Of a stretch of 50,010 bases of DNA, positions 25,844 through 33,602 are shown in pieces (the stretch's first letter is position 1; each line of letters opens with the position of its first letter). This DNA comes from Flavobacterium sp. (GTDB lineage Bacteria > Bacteroidota > Bacteroidia > Flavobacteriales > Flavobacteriaceae), in contig JALRGT010000005.1 of assembly GCA_023259675.1 (NCBI GenBank), positions 94,363 to 144,372 on the forward strand, in the 5' to 3' direction. A model generated the notes under the pieces. That model saw only the letters and a program-made list of their open reading frames with translations, was not told the DNA's origin and did no database searches. Made by a program: the position numbers and the translations under genes.

Positions 25844-25873
25844 AAAAAACTCCGATGTGACTCGGAGTTTTTT
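25844..25873. terminator. Bidirectional terminator between PRODH and the ABC transporter
   Basis: AAAAAACTCCGA (25844-25855) and TCGGAGTTTTTT (25862-25873) form a perfect 12-bp stem with a 6-nt loop and A/T runs on both sides, as expected between convergent genes. Confidence 0.88.
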
Positions 25874-25879
25874 GTAAAA

Positions 25880-27670
25880 TTAAGAATGACTAAACTGAAG
25901 ATTGCTCAGGTTTTTATAGATTCCGTTTTCTATAGCAATCAATTCCTGATGTGTTCCTTGTTCTGAAATTTCTCCATTGTCAAGAACCAAAATTTGATCT
26001 GCACTTCGAATAGTGGCTAATCGATGCGCAATGATAATGCTCGTTCTTCCTTGCATTAAAATCTCTAAAGCTTCCTGAACTTGTTTTTCGCTTTCACTGT
26101 CTAAAGAGGAAGTTGCTTCATCAAGAATCAAGATACTTGGATTTTTGAGTAAAGCACGGGCAATGGCAATACGCTGTCTTTGACCACCCGACAATTTGAT
26201 TCCTCTTTCCCCAACAACAGTGTCAAATTTTTCAGGAAACCCTTCGATAAAATCAAGAGCGTTAGCTTGTTTGGCAGCCAAAAGAATTTCCTCTTGGGTA
26301 GCATCTGGTTTTCCATAAGCAATATTTTCTCGAATAGTTCCTCCAAACAATATTACATCCTGGGGAACAATACTCATATTGCCACGAAGATTTTCCAAAT
26401 CATAATCATAGATGTTTTTTCCGTCTACCAGAATTTCGCCGTTATCAATTTCATAAAAGCGGAGTAATAATGACGCAATTGTCGATTTACCGGTACCACT
26501 TGGTCCTACAATAGCAATCTTTTGACCATAACTAGCCGTGAAGTTTACCTTTTTTAATACTTTGATTTCTTTTCTGGATGGATAACTAAAAGCTACATTT
26601 TTGAATGTTACGATTCCTTTTATTTTCTCTGTTGAAGAAGTATTTCGTTTGGTATTGATTTTTTCTGGAGTTTCATCCAATAATTCAAAAACTCGTTCGG
26701 TAGCGCCAACTGCTTTCTGAATTTGAGCATACATTTCTGCAATACCACCGAATGAAGCCCCAATAAAAGTAGTATACAGTACAAATGAAATTAAATCACC
26801 CACACCTTCGACTTCTCCTTTAATGGTCAATGTAATACCATACCAAACCACCGCAACCACACAACCAAAAAGACACAAAATGATAAACGATGCAAAATAG
26901 CCTCGGTATTGTCCGCCTTTAATGGCAATTTTTACAATTTCTTTGATTTTGTTTTTATACCGGTCTATTTCATACCACTCGTTTGCAAAAGATTTTACGT
27001 TGCTTATTCCTTGTAATGTTTCTTCAACGATTACTTGACTCTCAGCAACACTATCTTGTGTTTTTTTACCATATTTACGAATAAATCGCCCAAATACAAC
27101 CGCTGCAACCGCTACAACCGGAACAATCGAAAGCATCATAAAGGTAAGTTTCGGACTGATACTTCCTAAAATAATAAAACCTCCGATAATTAAAATAAGT
27201 TGTCTTAAAAACTCGGCAATAGTAGTTGTGAAGGTATCTTGTAATTGTGAAATATCGGCACTAATTCTACTGTTGAGCTCCCCAACACGTTTTTGGGAGA
27301 AAAAAGACATCGGTAGTTTTATTAAATTTTCATATAAAGCCAAACGAATGTTTGATAATGAATTTTCAGTATAGTTTACAAAGAGTGATATTCTAAAAAA
27401 AGAAAAAACAGCTTGAAGGGTTAGTATTCCCATTAAACCTATTGCTATATTATTGGCCTTGTCTAGATCTTTATTGGTAACACAATCAACCAACATCCCC
27501 ATTAATTTAGGAAAAGCTAAAGCTGTAGCACTGGTTAATAATAAAAAAACTAATCCGACATAAAATTTCCATTTGTGGTTTTTACCGTATCTAAAAATGC
27601 GTAAAGCTTTTTGTAGTGAATTAGCGTCTAATTTAGCTTTTGGTAAATCATTTTCTTTAAATCTTGCCAT
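25880..27670 (-). CDS. ABC exporter, fused permease and ATPase (MsbA-like)
   Basis: I start at the ATG at 27670 (MARFKENDLPKAK); the frame extends 7 codons further only to a TTG. The 596-residue half-transporter has six membrane helices (about residues 35-325) and a C-terminal nucleotide-binding domain: Walker A GPSGTGKST, Q-loop VPQDVILFGG, signature LSGGQRQRIAIARALL, Walker B ILILDEATSSLD and the switch His in IIIAHRLATI. It works as a homodimer in the inner membrane. The MsbA/multidrug type suggests lipid or drug export, but the substrate is not defined. It is monocistronic, convergent with the PRODH gene. Confidence 0.9.
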   Translation of the reverse strand: MARFKENDLPKAKLDANSLQKALRIFRYGKNHKWKFYVGLVFLLLTSATALAFPKLMGMLVDCVTNKDLDKANNIAIGLMGILTLQAVFSFFRISLFVNYTENSLSNIRLALYENLIKLPMSFFSQKRVGELNSRISADISQLQDTFTTTIAEFLRQLILIIGGFIILGSISPKLTFMMLSIVPVVAVAAVVFGRFIRKYGKKTQDSVAESQVIVEETLQGISNVKSFANEWYEIDRYKNKIKEIVKIAIKGGQYRGYFASFIILCLFGCVVAVVWYGITLTIKGEVEGVGDLISFVLYTTFIGASFGGIAEMYAQIQKAVGATERVFELLDETPEKINTKRNTSSTEKIKGIVTFKNVAFSYPSRKEIKVLKKVNFTASYGQKIAIVGPSGTGKSTIASLLLRFYEIDNGEILVDGKNIYDYDLENLRGNMSIVPQDVILFGGTIRENIAYGKPDATQEEILLAAKQANALDFIEGFPEKFDTVVGERGIKLSGGQRQRIAIARALLKNPSILILDEATSSLDSESEKQVQEALEILMQGRTSIIIAHRLATIRSADQILVLDNGEISEQGTHQELIAIENGIYKNLSNLQFSHS

Positions 27671-27813
27671 TTGATGTATTTTGGAATGCAAATGTACTAC
27701 TATAGCATTTCATTACAAAAAAAATAGAGTTATAGATAAAAGCATTAATTGGCTGTTAGTGAGTATAAAAGGATTTTACGTCAAATTATTATCAATTTAT
27801 TTTTAAATTTCAC

Positions 27814-27843
27814 TTGCAAATACAAAATCTAGCTGTATATTTG
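27814..27843 (+). promoter_or_regulatory. Consensus flavobacterial promoter of tRNA-Val
   Basis: TTG (27814-27816), 19 nt, TATATTTG (27836-27843) is an exact match to TTG-N19-TAnnTTTG, 35 nt upstream of the mature tRNA 5' end. It is the best evidence in the window for a Bacteroidota-type sigma factor. Confidence 0.85.
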
Positions 27844-27878
27844 CACTCGCAATCAGGTAATGATAGCACAACAAAATA

Positions 27879-27956
27879 GGGCGATTAGCTCAGCTGGTTC
27901 AGAGCACCTCGTTTACACCGAGGGGGTCGGGGGTTCGAACCCCTCATCGCCCACCA
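27879..27956 (+). tRNA. tRNA-Val (anticodon TAC), CCA encoded
   Basis: The acceptor arms GGGCGAT / ATCGCCC pair fully. The anticodon arm is CCTCG-TTTACAC-CGAGG with TAC at 27914-27916 (Val). The T arm is GGGGG-TTCGAAC-CCCTC-like with TTCGAAC, and a D arm with AGCTCAGCTGG precedes. The CCA end is encoded (27954-27956). A perfect promoter precedes and a terminator follows. Confidence 0.97.
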
Positions 27957-27958
27957 AG

Positions 27959-27988
27959 AAACTCCTTAAGCAATTAAGGAGTTTTTTT
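27959..27988 (+). terminator. Terminator of tRNA-Val
   Basis: AAACTCCTTAA (27959-27969) pairs with TTAAGGAGTTT (27974-27984) around a GCAA loop and is followed by more T, directly after the tRNA CCA. Confidence 0.9.
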
Positions 27989-28076
27989 TATGACTATCTT
28001 TAAGACTTCAAAGCTCTATTTAGGGATTAATCCTAAAACCTGTGGAGCACTATAAATTACATCAAGCCCAGAAGTT

Positions 28077-28086
28077 GGGGGGGGGG
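28077..28086. repeat. Poly-G tract of 10
   Basis: Ten consecutive G lie between tRNA-Val and the small gene at 28156, in otherwise AT-rich DNA. It is not inside any recognised gene. Such tracts vary in length by slippage. Confidence 0.8.
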
Positions 28087-28155
28087 ACTGGTCAAGCCTT
28101 CTTTTTTCTTTTTTTGAGTTTAAAATTATTTTATTTTCAATTCGTTATTAATCCA

Positions 28156-28479
28156 TTATATTGGATAATATTTTATTAATTCGACAACCCAGGGATGGTT
28201 AGGGTCTAGAACTTTAAGTCGTTTCGCAAAACGAATCATTCTTGGTGTATCAAATTTTTTTTGGCAAATTTTGAGTATCGCTATTAGGCTGTCAATTTCA
28301 TATTCGCTTCCCTTAATTTCATTTTCAAATCTTTCAAAAAGCCTTATTGCGTCAGAATATCTTTTAAAACCACTTAAAGTTGTAAGCGTCAAAATAATAT
28401 CTTCAACACTTTTAAATTGATGATTATCAATCTCATCACCGCTTCTTTTTATTGTTTTCTTCTTAAAGATAAGATTCAT
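28156..28479 (-). CDS. Small helical (TPR-like) protein, 107 aa
   Basis: No family is recognised. After a basic N terminus (MNLIFKKKTIKR) the chain has paired helices of TPR-like spacing: DIILTLTTLSGFKRYSDAIRLFERFENEI, then DSLIAILKICQKK, RMIRFAKRLKVLDPNHPWVVELIKYY. The last phrase is like a TPR helix pair. No signal peptide is present, so it should be cytosolic, perhaps an adaptor. A copy of the 39-bp double-dyad element lies about 146 nt upstream of its ATG, which ties it to the two-component cluster that follows. Confidence 0.6.
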   Translation of the reverse strand: MNLIFKKKTIKRSGDEIDNHQFKSVEDIILTLTTLSGFKRYSDAIRLFERFENEIKGSEYEIDSLIAILKICQKKFDTPRMIRFAKRLKVLDPNHPWVVELIKYYPI

Positions 28480-28794
28480 CGTAATATAATGGTATTTAGT
28501 TTATTAAGTTATAATTATCATACTTCCAAAGAGTTTGTAATAATCTTAATAATGTTCAAGTTTCTTTTTAATGAACTTCGAAAGTATAAAGTTTCTATAA
28601 ACAACTGTAGGGTAAATTTCAATCTTTAACAAAATAGGCGGTTTTACTGCAAACTATGTTAAAATTTCATCTTGAGTTTATTATAGCGCATAAAATATTA
28701 TGCAAGAATTAAATAAAGAGAGGAAGAGAGGATTATTAAAATAGAAAACGAAACATATTCACTTCATCAATGTTACGTAAAAACAAAAAAGTAT
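28480..28794. other. Intergenic region with regulatory element copy A
   Basis: These 315 bases lie between two minus-strand genes. The only clear structure is the 39-bp double dyad at 28625-28663. Between it and the small gene, TACTTTCG (minus strand, at 28579-28586) resembles a -7 element. A 70-codon plus-strand frame across this region overlaps the small gene and the element and is not believed. Confidence 0.5.
28625..28663. promoter_or_regulatory. 39-bp double-dyad regulatory element, copy A
   Basis: TTTAACA (28625-28631), 6 nt, GCGGTTTTACTGC (28638-28650), 6 nt, TGTTAAA (28657-28663). The outer heptamers are perfect inverted repeats and the inner 13-mer is a near-perfect dyad. It lies upstream of the small TPR-like gene. 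Spacing is the same as in copies B and C. Confidence 0.7.
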
Positions 28795-29451
28795 TTAAAT
28801 AAATCCTTGTTTTATAGCTCCTTTAACCAATCCGGTATCATCGGAAACATCAAAAGCATTTTTCATTTGGATAATGCGTTTTTGAATAGTGCTAGCACTA
28901 AGACACACAACTCCTTCAAGTTCTTTAACTTTAAATCCTTGAGATAAGTAATTGAGTATTTGTCTGTTAAAATCATCAAACATCAATTCCTTTTTCTGAA
29001 TTTCATTGATACAATTCTTAATAATTGGGCTATGGTATTGGTTGCCTTGCATTACCTCTGTCACAATAAGTTGTAAGTTATCCGGGTTAATGTCATTCTT
29101 ATTGATAAGGCTATCAGGGCGTACCTTCTTAACAATATCATAAATAATAATTACTTCGGCATGTGCAGTTATCATTATTATTTTACAGGTAGGCATGGTT
29201 TTTCGAATGAATAAAGCCAAATCACTTCCTGACAAAATGTTTTGTTCACAATAACTAGGCAATCCTTGATCTATGATAGCTAAATCAAAAGGGGGGTGAT
29301 TTTTAGCACTTTTTAAAATAGCATTAAAACCATCTTCACAATTATGAGCTTTAGTAAAAACAGTTTTATTTTGAGGGAAATTCACTTGTGAAAGGGCGTT
29401 TATAAAACCTTCCACCGTCATAGGGTGATCATCTACTAAAAGTATATTCAT
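28795..29451 (-). CDS. NarL/FixJ-type (LuxR HTH) response regulator
   Basis: The 218-residue protein has an N-terminal receiver with the acidic pair DD (residues 7-8), the phosphoacceptor D61 in LAIIDQGLP, Thr in ITAHAE and a Lys in LINKNDI at the switch positions. The C-terminal LuxR-type helix-turn-helix is FNRQILNYLSQGFKVKELEGVVCLSASTIQKRI (about residues 160-192). The HisKA_3-type kinase at 31063 is the natural partner. Element copy B lies 19-44 nt upstream of its ATG, so autoregulation is likely. It is divergent from the LytTR gene, with only 93 nt between them. Confidence 0.9.
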   Translation of the reverse strand: MNILLVDDHPMTVEGFINALSQVNFPQNKTVFTKAHNCEDGFNAILKSAKNHPPFDLAIIDQGLPSYCEQNILSGSDLALFIRKTMPTCKIIMITAHAEVIIIYDIVKKVRPDSLINKNDINPDNLQLIVTEVMQGNQYHSPIIKNCINEIQKKELMFDDFNRQILNYLSQGFKVKELEGVVCLSASTIQKRIIQMKNAFDVSDDTGLVKGAIKQGFI

Positions 29452-29469
29452 AAACTCACAATATTAAAT

Positions 29470-29508
29470 TTTAACATAATAAGCAGTTTTACTGCATCAA
29501 ATAAAAAT
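29470..29508. promoter_or_regulatory. 39-bp double-dyad regulatory element, copy B
   Basis: TTTAACA (29470-29476), 6 nt, GCAGTTTTACTGC (29483-29495, a perfect GCAGT/ACTGC dyad). The right outer heptamer is degenerate (TAAAAAT at 29502-29508). It sits between the divergent response regulator and LytTR genes and could control both. Confidence 0.7.
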
Positions 29509-29544
29509 GGTTCTTGTCTAGATTGCACGTTTTAGCAAGAGCGT

Positions 29545-30267
29545 ATGCATTTTTCATTTCTTATTATTGACAATAACGACACTTCTGTTAGGGAAATTCT
29601 GGATGTATTCGAAAATTTCCCTAATTATTTTTGTGCAGGAATCGTCAAAGATAATAAAACTGCGATAAAACAAATTTTAAAAACAAAAACCCAACTCGTA
29701 ATTGCACAAATTCCAATCCAATCGAATGATTCGGACTTATTTTTTGAAACAATAAAAGAATCATTTCAATATTTAGAATCAATTCCATATTTCATTGCAT
29801 TGGCTCAAAATTCAGATTATGCACTTACAGCAATACAATCAGGATTCTCCGATTATATACTAATGCCTTTGTACATAAACCAACTAGGAAAAAGCCTGTT
29901 TAAATTTGAAAAAAGGAGTCAGGCTCCTGTTATTGCCACAACAATTTGCATTAAGTCATATAGCGATTATAAAGTGGTTCCGCTACAAGATATTATTTAC
30001 TTAAAAGCTGACAATAATACTACCGATATTCAACTTTATGATGGTAAAACAGTAAATGCATTTAAAACTTTAAAATATTTTGAAAACACATTACCATTCT
30101 ATTTTTTAAGAATTCACAAAAGCTATATTGTTAACATCAATTATGTTTCAAGGATTTATTTCAGCAAATCAAAATGCTACGTCAATTATAATGAATCTGT
30201 ACCCTTGCCTTTTTCCTTAACTTATAGAGATAATGTCGAAGCTATAATCCGAAAAATTAGTATTTAA
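29545..30267 (+). CDS. LytTR DNA-binding protein with degenerate receiver domain
   Basis: Residues 1-120 have the fold pattern of a response-regulator receiver (FLIIDNNDTSVREIL; LVIAQIPIQS; GFSDYILMPL). The phosphoacceptor position after LVIA, normally Asp, is Gln55, and the switch Lys is absent (ILMPLY). It should therefore not be phosphorylated in the usual way. Residues about 135-238 are a LytTR domain: DYKVVPLQDIIYLKADNNTTDI, FYFLRIHKSYIVNINYVSRIY, and a beta-rich end. LytTR proteins bind direct repeats upstream of targets. It is divergent from the NarL-type regulator and shares element copy B. Confidence 0.85.
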   Translation: MHFSFLIIDNNDTSVREILDVFENFPNYFCAGIVKDNKTAIKQILKTKTQLVIAQIPIQSNDSDLFFETIKESFQYLESIPYFIALAQNSDYALTAIQSGFSDYILMPLYINQLGKSLFKFEKRSQAPVIATTICIKSYSDYKVVPLQDIIYLKADNNTTDIQLYDGKTVNAFKTLKYFENTLPFYFLRIHKSYIVNINYVSRIYFSKSKCYVNYNESVPLPFSLTYRDNVEAIIRKISI

Positions 30268-30795
30268 TCTCCGTTAAGCTCCCCATCACAATTTAATAAA
30301 CCTACTTTTCAAAATAGAACCCCCAGAGTTTTATAATATCCATTTCCTTTCGAATCTCAATCATTTTTATCTACCAGTTTATTTTTTTTGAGCAGTTTGC
30401 TTGAATTCTCCATGCATTTTATTCCAAATTTTACTTGTTAACCCGAAAGTTTTACTCCTGTTTTTATCTATTTCAACTCCTCAACCAGTTTCAAAACACA
30501 CTGTTTCACCACTCAGATTTACCTATAAACTACTGTAATGGTTCAGCTCACTATAACCCTTTTAGATTTTAAAAATCTACCCTTTTTTAACTGTTAATTT
30601 GCCTTGATTGTTATTCAGAAAACAATTGAAGCTTCAAACAAATAATTATTGAGAATGGGGAAAAATCTGCTGATAAAGTAGTGTCATTCTCAATAGTTCA
30701 GAACAGCTAATTCCCAGTTTTTCTTAAAAAAAACGGCACTCCATTTATGGATCGCGCCACGCTAAACTATTCTTTAATTTTTTAAACATTTTTTT
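30268..30795. other. Long intergenic region with a structured hairpin
   Basis: There are 528 bases without a plausible gene. The plus strand is pyrimidine-rich from about 30330 to 30600. A stem-loop is at 30647-30695. The last 100 bases must hold the promoter of the small lipoprotein gene, though no exact TAnnTTTG is visible. The length and structure leave room for a small RNA or a long 5' UTR. Confidence 0.45.
30647..30695 (+). ncRNA. Candidate structured RNA element upstream of the small lipoprotein
   Basis: TATTGAGAATG (30647-30657) pairs with CATTCTCAATA (30685-30695), a perfect 11-bp stem. Inside the 27-nt loop CTGCT and AGTAG can form a second stem. No T-tract follows, so it is not a standard terminator. 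It may be part of a 5' UTR or a small RNA. Confidence 0.35.
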
Positions 30796-30975
30796 ATGAA
30801 AAAGCTAATATTTGTTATGGGCAGTTTTGCCGCTATTGTTTTAATGTCTTCTTGTACCGTAGATAATGTTGATGACACAAATAAAGAAAATTTAATAACT
30901 CCAACTAAAATTCCAGTTCAAGAAACAGGGGGCGTTATGGCTATAGGGGAAGATAAAAATCCTCCAAAACCTTAA
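30796..30975 (+). CDS. Small SPII lipoprotein, 59 aa
   Basis: A 59-codon gene begins at ATG 30796 and ends at TAA 30973-30975. The product has a clear lipoprotein signal peptide (MKKLIFVMGSFAAIVLMSSC, Cys at residue 20) and a 40-residue mature chain rich in Asp, Asn and Pro (TVDNVDDTNKEN..., ending NPPKP). There is no room for a folded domain. It lies directly before the TPR histidine kinase on the same strand, separated by a long hairpin. By analogy with lipoprotein-derived peptide signals it might be sensed by that kinase, which is speculation; it may also be a simple surface or periplasmic peptide. Confidence 0.75.
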   Translation: MKKLIFVMGSFAAIVLMSSCTVDNVDDTNKENLITPTKIPVQETGGVMAIGEDKNPPKP

Positions 30976-30981
30976 TTTTTT

Positions 30982-31027
30982 TATATTTAAAACCAGATAA
31001 TAAAAACATTATCTGGTTTTAAATATA
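30982..31027 (+). terminator. 20-bp hairpin between the small lipoprotein and the histidine kinase
   Basis: A perfect 20-bp stem (30982-31001 / 31008-31027, core AACCAGATAAT) with the loop AAAAAC is followed by TATTTTTGAT. It lies 6 nt after the lipoprotein stop codon and 35 nt before the kinase start. It probably terminates or attenuates transcription so that the lipoprotein is made in excess over the kinase. Confidence 0.75.
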
Positions 31028-31062
31028 TATTTTTGATAATAATTAAAATCGTTTATCAAAAA

Positions 31063-33075
31063 TTGAAAACAAAGTGCAGAATAATTGGGTTGCTTAGTTT
31101 CTTTTTTCTGATACAGTCCTGTCAGAAAAAAAAGGATCCCATAGATTATAAAAGTCAAGTCTTAATTATTTTAAACAATTTAGATTCTTCAATACAAAAA
31201 GAGACAAGCAAGGAGAGGACTTTGGATACCTTAAGTCAGTATATACTGAAACATAATAATGATTCCATAAGCAGGAATTTAATTTTTAAAGTAGCTAATA
31301 AGTATTATTATTTAAATAAGTATGACAAATATTTAAAACTGACAAACAAGGTTCTTAAATTGTCAACTAAAAAAAATGATACCAGTCATATTGCAAAGTC
31401 ATTATGTTATATAGGAAATTATTATGATGATAAATCAAGTTTTGATAGTGCTTTTAGTTATTATAATAAATCAGAAAAATTATATAAAACTCTAAATGAT
31501 ACCTTAATGTTAGGTATGATGTCAATCTTGAAAGGAGGAGTGTTTTTCGATACTGGAAATTTTGCAGAAAGTGAAACAGAGACTGTAAAAGCATTGCAAT
31601 TATTATCAAAGACCAAAAACATTGATTTAGTTTACAATTGCTACAACTTGATTGCCATCTCATTAAAAGGATTAAATAATTGTAAAAAAGCGTTGGATTA
31701 TTTTGATTTGGCTTTACGGCAATTGGATAAACTGGAAAAAAAAAACTATCCAAAAGGAAAAATTGTGAAAGACAGAATTGCCTGCTACAACAATATAGGG
31801 AGAGTTTATCAAAAAATGGAAAACTATCAGGAAGCGATAAACTATTACAACAAAGGATTACAAACAAAAAATATAAAACAAGATTTTCCAAAATCCTATG
31901 CTTTGCTACTGGATAATCTTGCCTATTCAAAAATGAAAACAGGGAATTATGAAGATGTCGAGGAACTGTATTTTGAATCATTAAAAATAAGAGATAGTCT
32001 CGGTTTGGAATTAAGTGTGGCAAGCAGTAAAATAGATATTGGGGAATATTACCTTATTAAAAAAGATACGGTAAAAGGATTGGAATATATTAAAGAAGGA
32101 TATTTATTATCCAATAAATTCAAAAGCAGTCCATATATAATCCAGTCTTTAAAATTATTGATGGAAAATGACTTAAAGAATAAGACGTATTATACAAACC
32201 AATATTTAAAAATTAATGATAGTATACAGGAAGTAGAAAGAAATACAAGAAATAAATTTGCTCGAATTGCCTACGAAACAGATCAAATTGAAGAAAAAAA
32301 TGAATTATTATCCAAAAGGAATACTAATATACTTATCGGTTCTGGAATCATTATCTTTCTTTTAGGAAGTTTTTTTATCGTATACCGCCTTAAATCCAGA
32401 AACAAGGAATTACTTTTTATTAAAGAACAACAGGAAGCCAACGAAAAAATTTATCAATTGATGCTACACCAGCAATCGGAGACAGAACAAACACGTAATG
32501 AAGAAAGAAATCGAATTGCGATGGAATTGCACGATGGCATAGTGAACAGTATTTTTACGACCCGTTTTAATTTAATTCAATTAGAATCTGAAGCCACAGA
32601 TAAAAAGGAGCAATTAGTCAAAGAACTCGAAAAAGCAGAAAATGAAATTAGAAGGGTTTCACACGATTTACAGCAGAATCTACTTGTTGAAGATAAAACA
32701 TTAACCGAGATTTTGGTAAATTTAATTGATGCTCAACAAAATGAATTCAATACAAAGTTTGATTTGTCTGTCGATAAATACATTGACTGGTCCTCTATAT
32801 CAAACGACGCTAAAATACATATTTACCGTATTATACAAGAATCCATTCAAAACAGCAATAAATACTCAAAAGCCGAAAGATGTTGTGTGTTTCTACTAAA
32901 AACGGGTGATAAAATAACTCTCCGGATCTGGGATAACGGTATCGGTTTTAATCCTGAAAAAGCAAAACAAGGCATTGGATTAAAAAACATTAAGGTAAGA
33001 ACCAAAGCTTTAAATGGTATTTTGAAAATCACCTCAAGTTCAGAAAAAGGAACAACCATAGAAATCGTTTTTTAA
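31063..33075 (+). CDS. TPR-containing sensor histidine kinase (HisKA_3/NarL type) with lipoprotein-like N terminus
   Basis: No ATG is available near the start. A TTG at 31063 gives a clean signal peptide MKTKCRIIGLLSFFFLIQSC with a lipobox-like end (Cys20); a TTG at 31033 would add 10 residues. The product has about 670 residues. A periplasmic TPR array follows (about residues 75-390; AINYYNKGLQ and EELYFESLKIRDSLG are typical). A membrane helix lies at about 422-442 and then a coiled coil. The HisKA_3 box is ERNRIAMELHDGIVNSIF (phospho-His about 490). The HATPase domain has IQESIQNSNKYSKA, WDNGIGFNP and GIGLKNIKVR. It should phosphorylate the NarL-type regulator at 28795-29451. Confidence 0.88.
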   Translation: MKTKCRIIGLLSFFFLIQSCQKKKDPIDYKSQVLIILNNLDSSIQKETSKERTLDTLSQYILKHNNDSISRNLIFKVANKYYYLNKYDKYLKLTNKVLKLSTKKNDTSHIAKSLCYIGNYYDDKSSFDSAFSYYNKSEKLYKTLNDTLMLGMMSILKGGVFFDTGNFAESETETVKALQLLSKTKNIDLVYNCYNLIAISLKGLNNCKKALDYFDLALRQLDKLEKKNYPKGKIVKDRIACYNNIGRVYQKMENYQEAINYYNKGLQTKNIKQDFPKSYALLLDNLAYSKMKTGNYEDVEELYFESLKIRDSLGLELSVASSKIDIGEYYLIKKDTVKGLEYIKEGYLLSNKFKSSPYIIQSLKLLMENDLKNKTYYTNQYLKINDSIQEVERNTRNKFARIAYETDQIEEKNELLSKRNTNILIGSGIIIFLLGSFFIVYRLKSRNKELLFIKEQQEANEKIYQLMLHQQSETEQTRNEERNRIAMELHDGIVNSIFTTRFNLIQLESEATDKKEQLVKELEKAENEIRRVSHDLQQNLLVEDKTLTEILVNLIDAQQNEFNTKFDLSVDKYIDWSSISNDAKIHIYRIIQESIQNSNKYSKAERCCVFLLKTGDKITLRIWDNGIGFNPEKAKQGIGLKNIKVRTKALNGILKITSSSEKGTTIEIVF

Positions 33076-33260
33076 CGATAAAACAATATTTTTTTTAAAG
33101 ACATTCCCTAAAATACTTCTGCCTATTTGGATTTTATAAACAATACATTTGAGCCTTGTATAAATATCGAATCTCCTTTGCGAACTTTCAAATCTTGATT
33201 GTTCCATCAGCCTTGATTAAGTATTTGAGGGTGTACTTCATACTTAAAAAGCATTAGAAT

Positions 33261-33299
33261 TTTAACATAATTTATAGTTTAACTGCCGATTTTGTTAAA
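33261..33299. promoter_or_regulatory. 39-bp double-dyad regulatory element, copy C
   Basis: TTTAACA (33261-33267), 6 nt, ATAGTTTAACTGC (33274-33286), 6 nt, TGTTAAA (33293-33299). The outer heptamers are perfect inverted repeats; the inner 13-mer is degenerate on its left side. It lies 73-111 nt before the ATG of the 76-residue protein. Confidence 0.65.
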
Positions 33300-33371
33300 G
33301 TTGTTCGCTAAATATTTTCTTCTTTTTTTCATATCATTATTTTTATTTCCGATTGAATTAATAATAATCAA

Positions 33372-33602
33372 ATGATGAATAATAAAATGGATAAAGAAGA
33401 AATACTTAATGCTTTAGACGAAGTTCGATACGAGCTTATTAAAGTTAAAAAGAAATTGGACAATTTAGTTTCTGAATCTATCCGCTACAAAGAAATCTAT
33501 CCAGAATTAGACAGTCCGGTTCATATATTACAAGGACTCAATGATGAAATTCATGAGACTATTTTAATAGAAAAATGGGTGTTAGTTGATTCAATGAACT
33601 AG
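33372..33602 (+). CDS. Small coiled-coil protein, 76 aa
   Basis: No family is recognised. The chain is strongly charged and helical: KEEILNALDEVRYELIKVKKKLDNLVSES is a probable coiled coil, followed by a second helix with LNDEIHETILIEKWVLVDSMN. There is no signal peptide. The start could be Met1, Met2 or Met6 (MDKEEIL). It stands alone downstream of the histidine kinase, and element copy C sits in front of it, so it is a likely target or modulator of the two-component system. Confidence 0.55.
   Translation: MMNNKMDKEEILNALDEVRYELIKVKKKLDNLVSESIRYKEIYPELDSPVHILQGLNDEIHETILIEKWVLVDSMN

Noticed and set aside
27879..28155. Integrated element at the tRNA-Val 3' end
   Set aside because: The tRNA is followed by its own terminator; no integrase or repeat of the tRNA end is seen.
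28417..28629. 70-codon plus-strand frame before the response regulator
   Set aside because: It overlaps the start of the minus-strand small gene and regulatory element copy A, and reads as a low-complexity AT-driven peptide.
30440..30460. Possible fourth copy of the double-dyad element (AGTTTTACT core)
   Set aside because: Only the core matches; the outer heptamers are absent at the fixed spacing.
31454..32023. 189-codon minus-strand frame inside the histidine kinase gene
   Set aside because: It is a shadow of the TPR-coding region; the composition is not protein-like.
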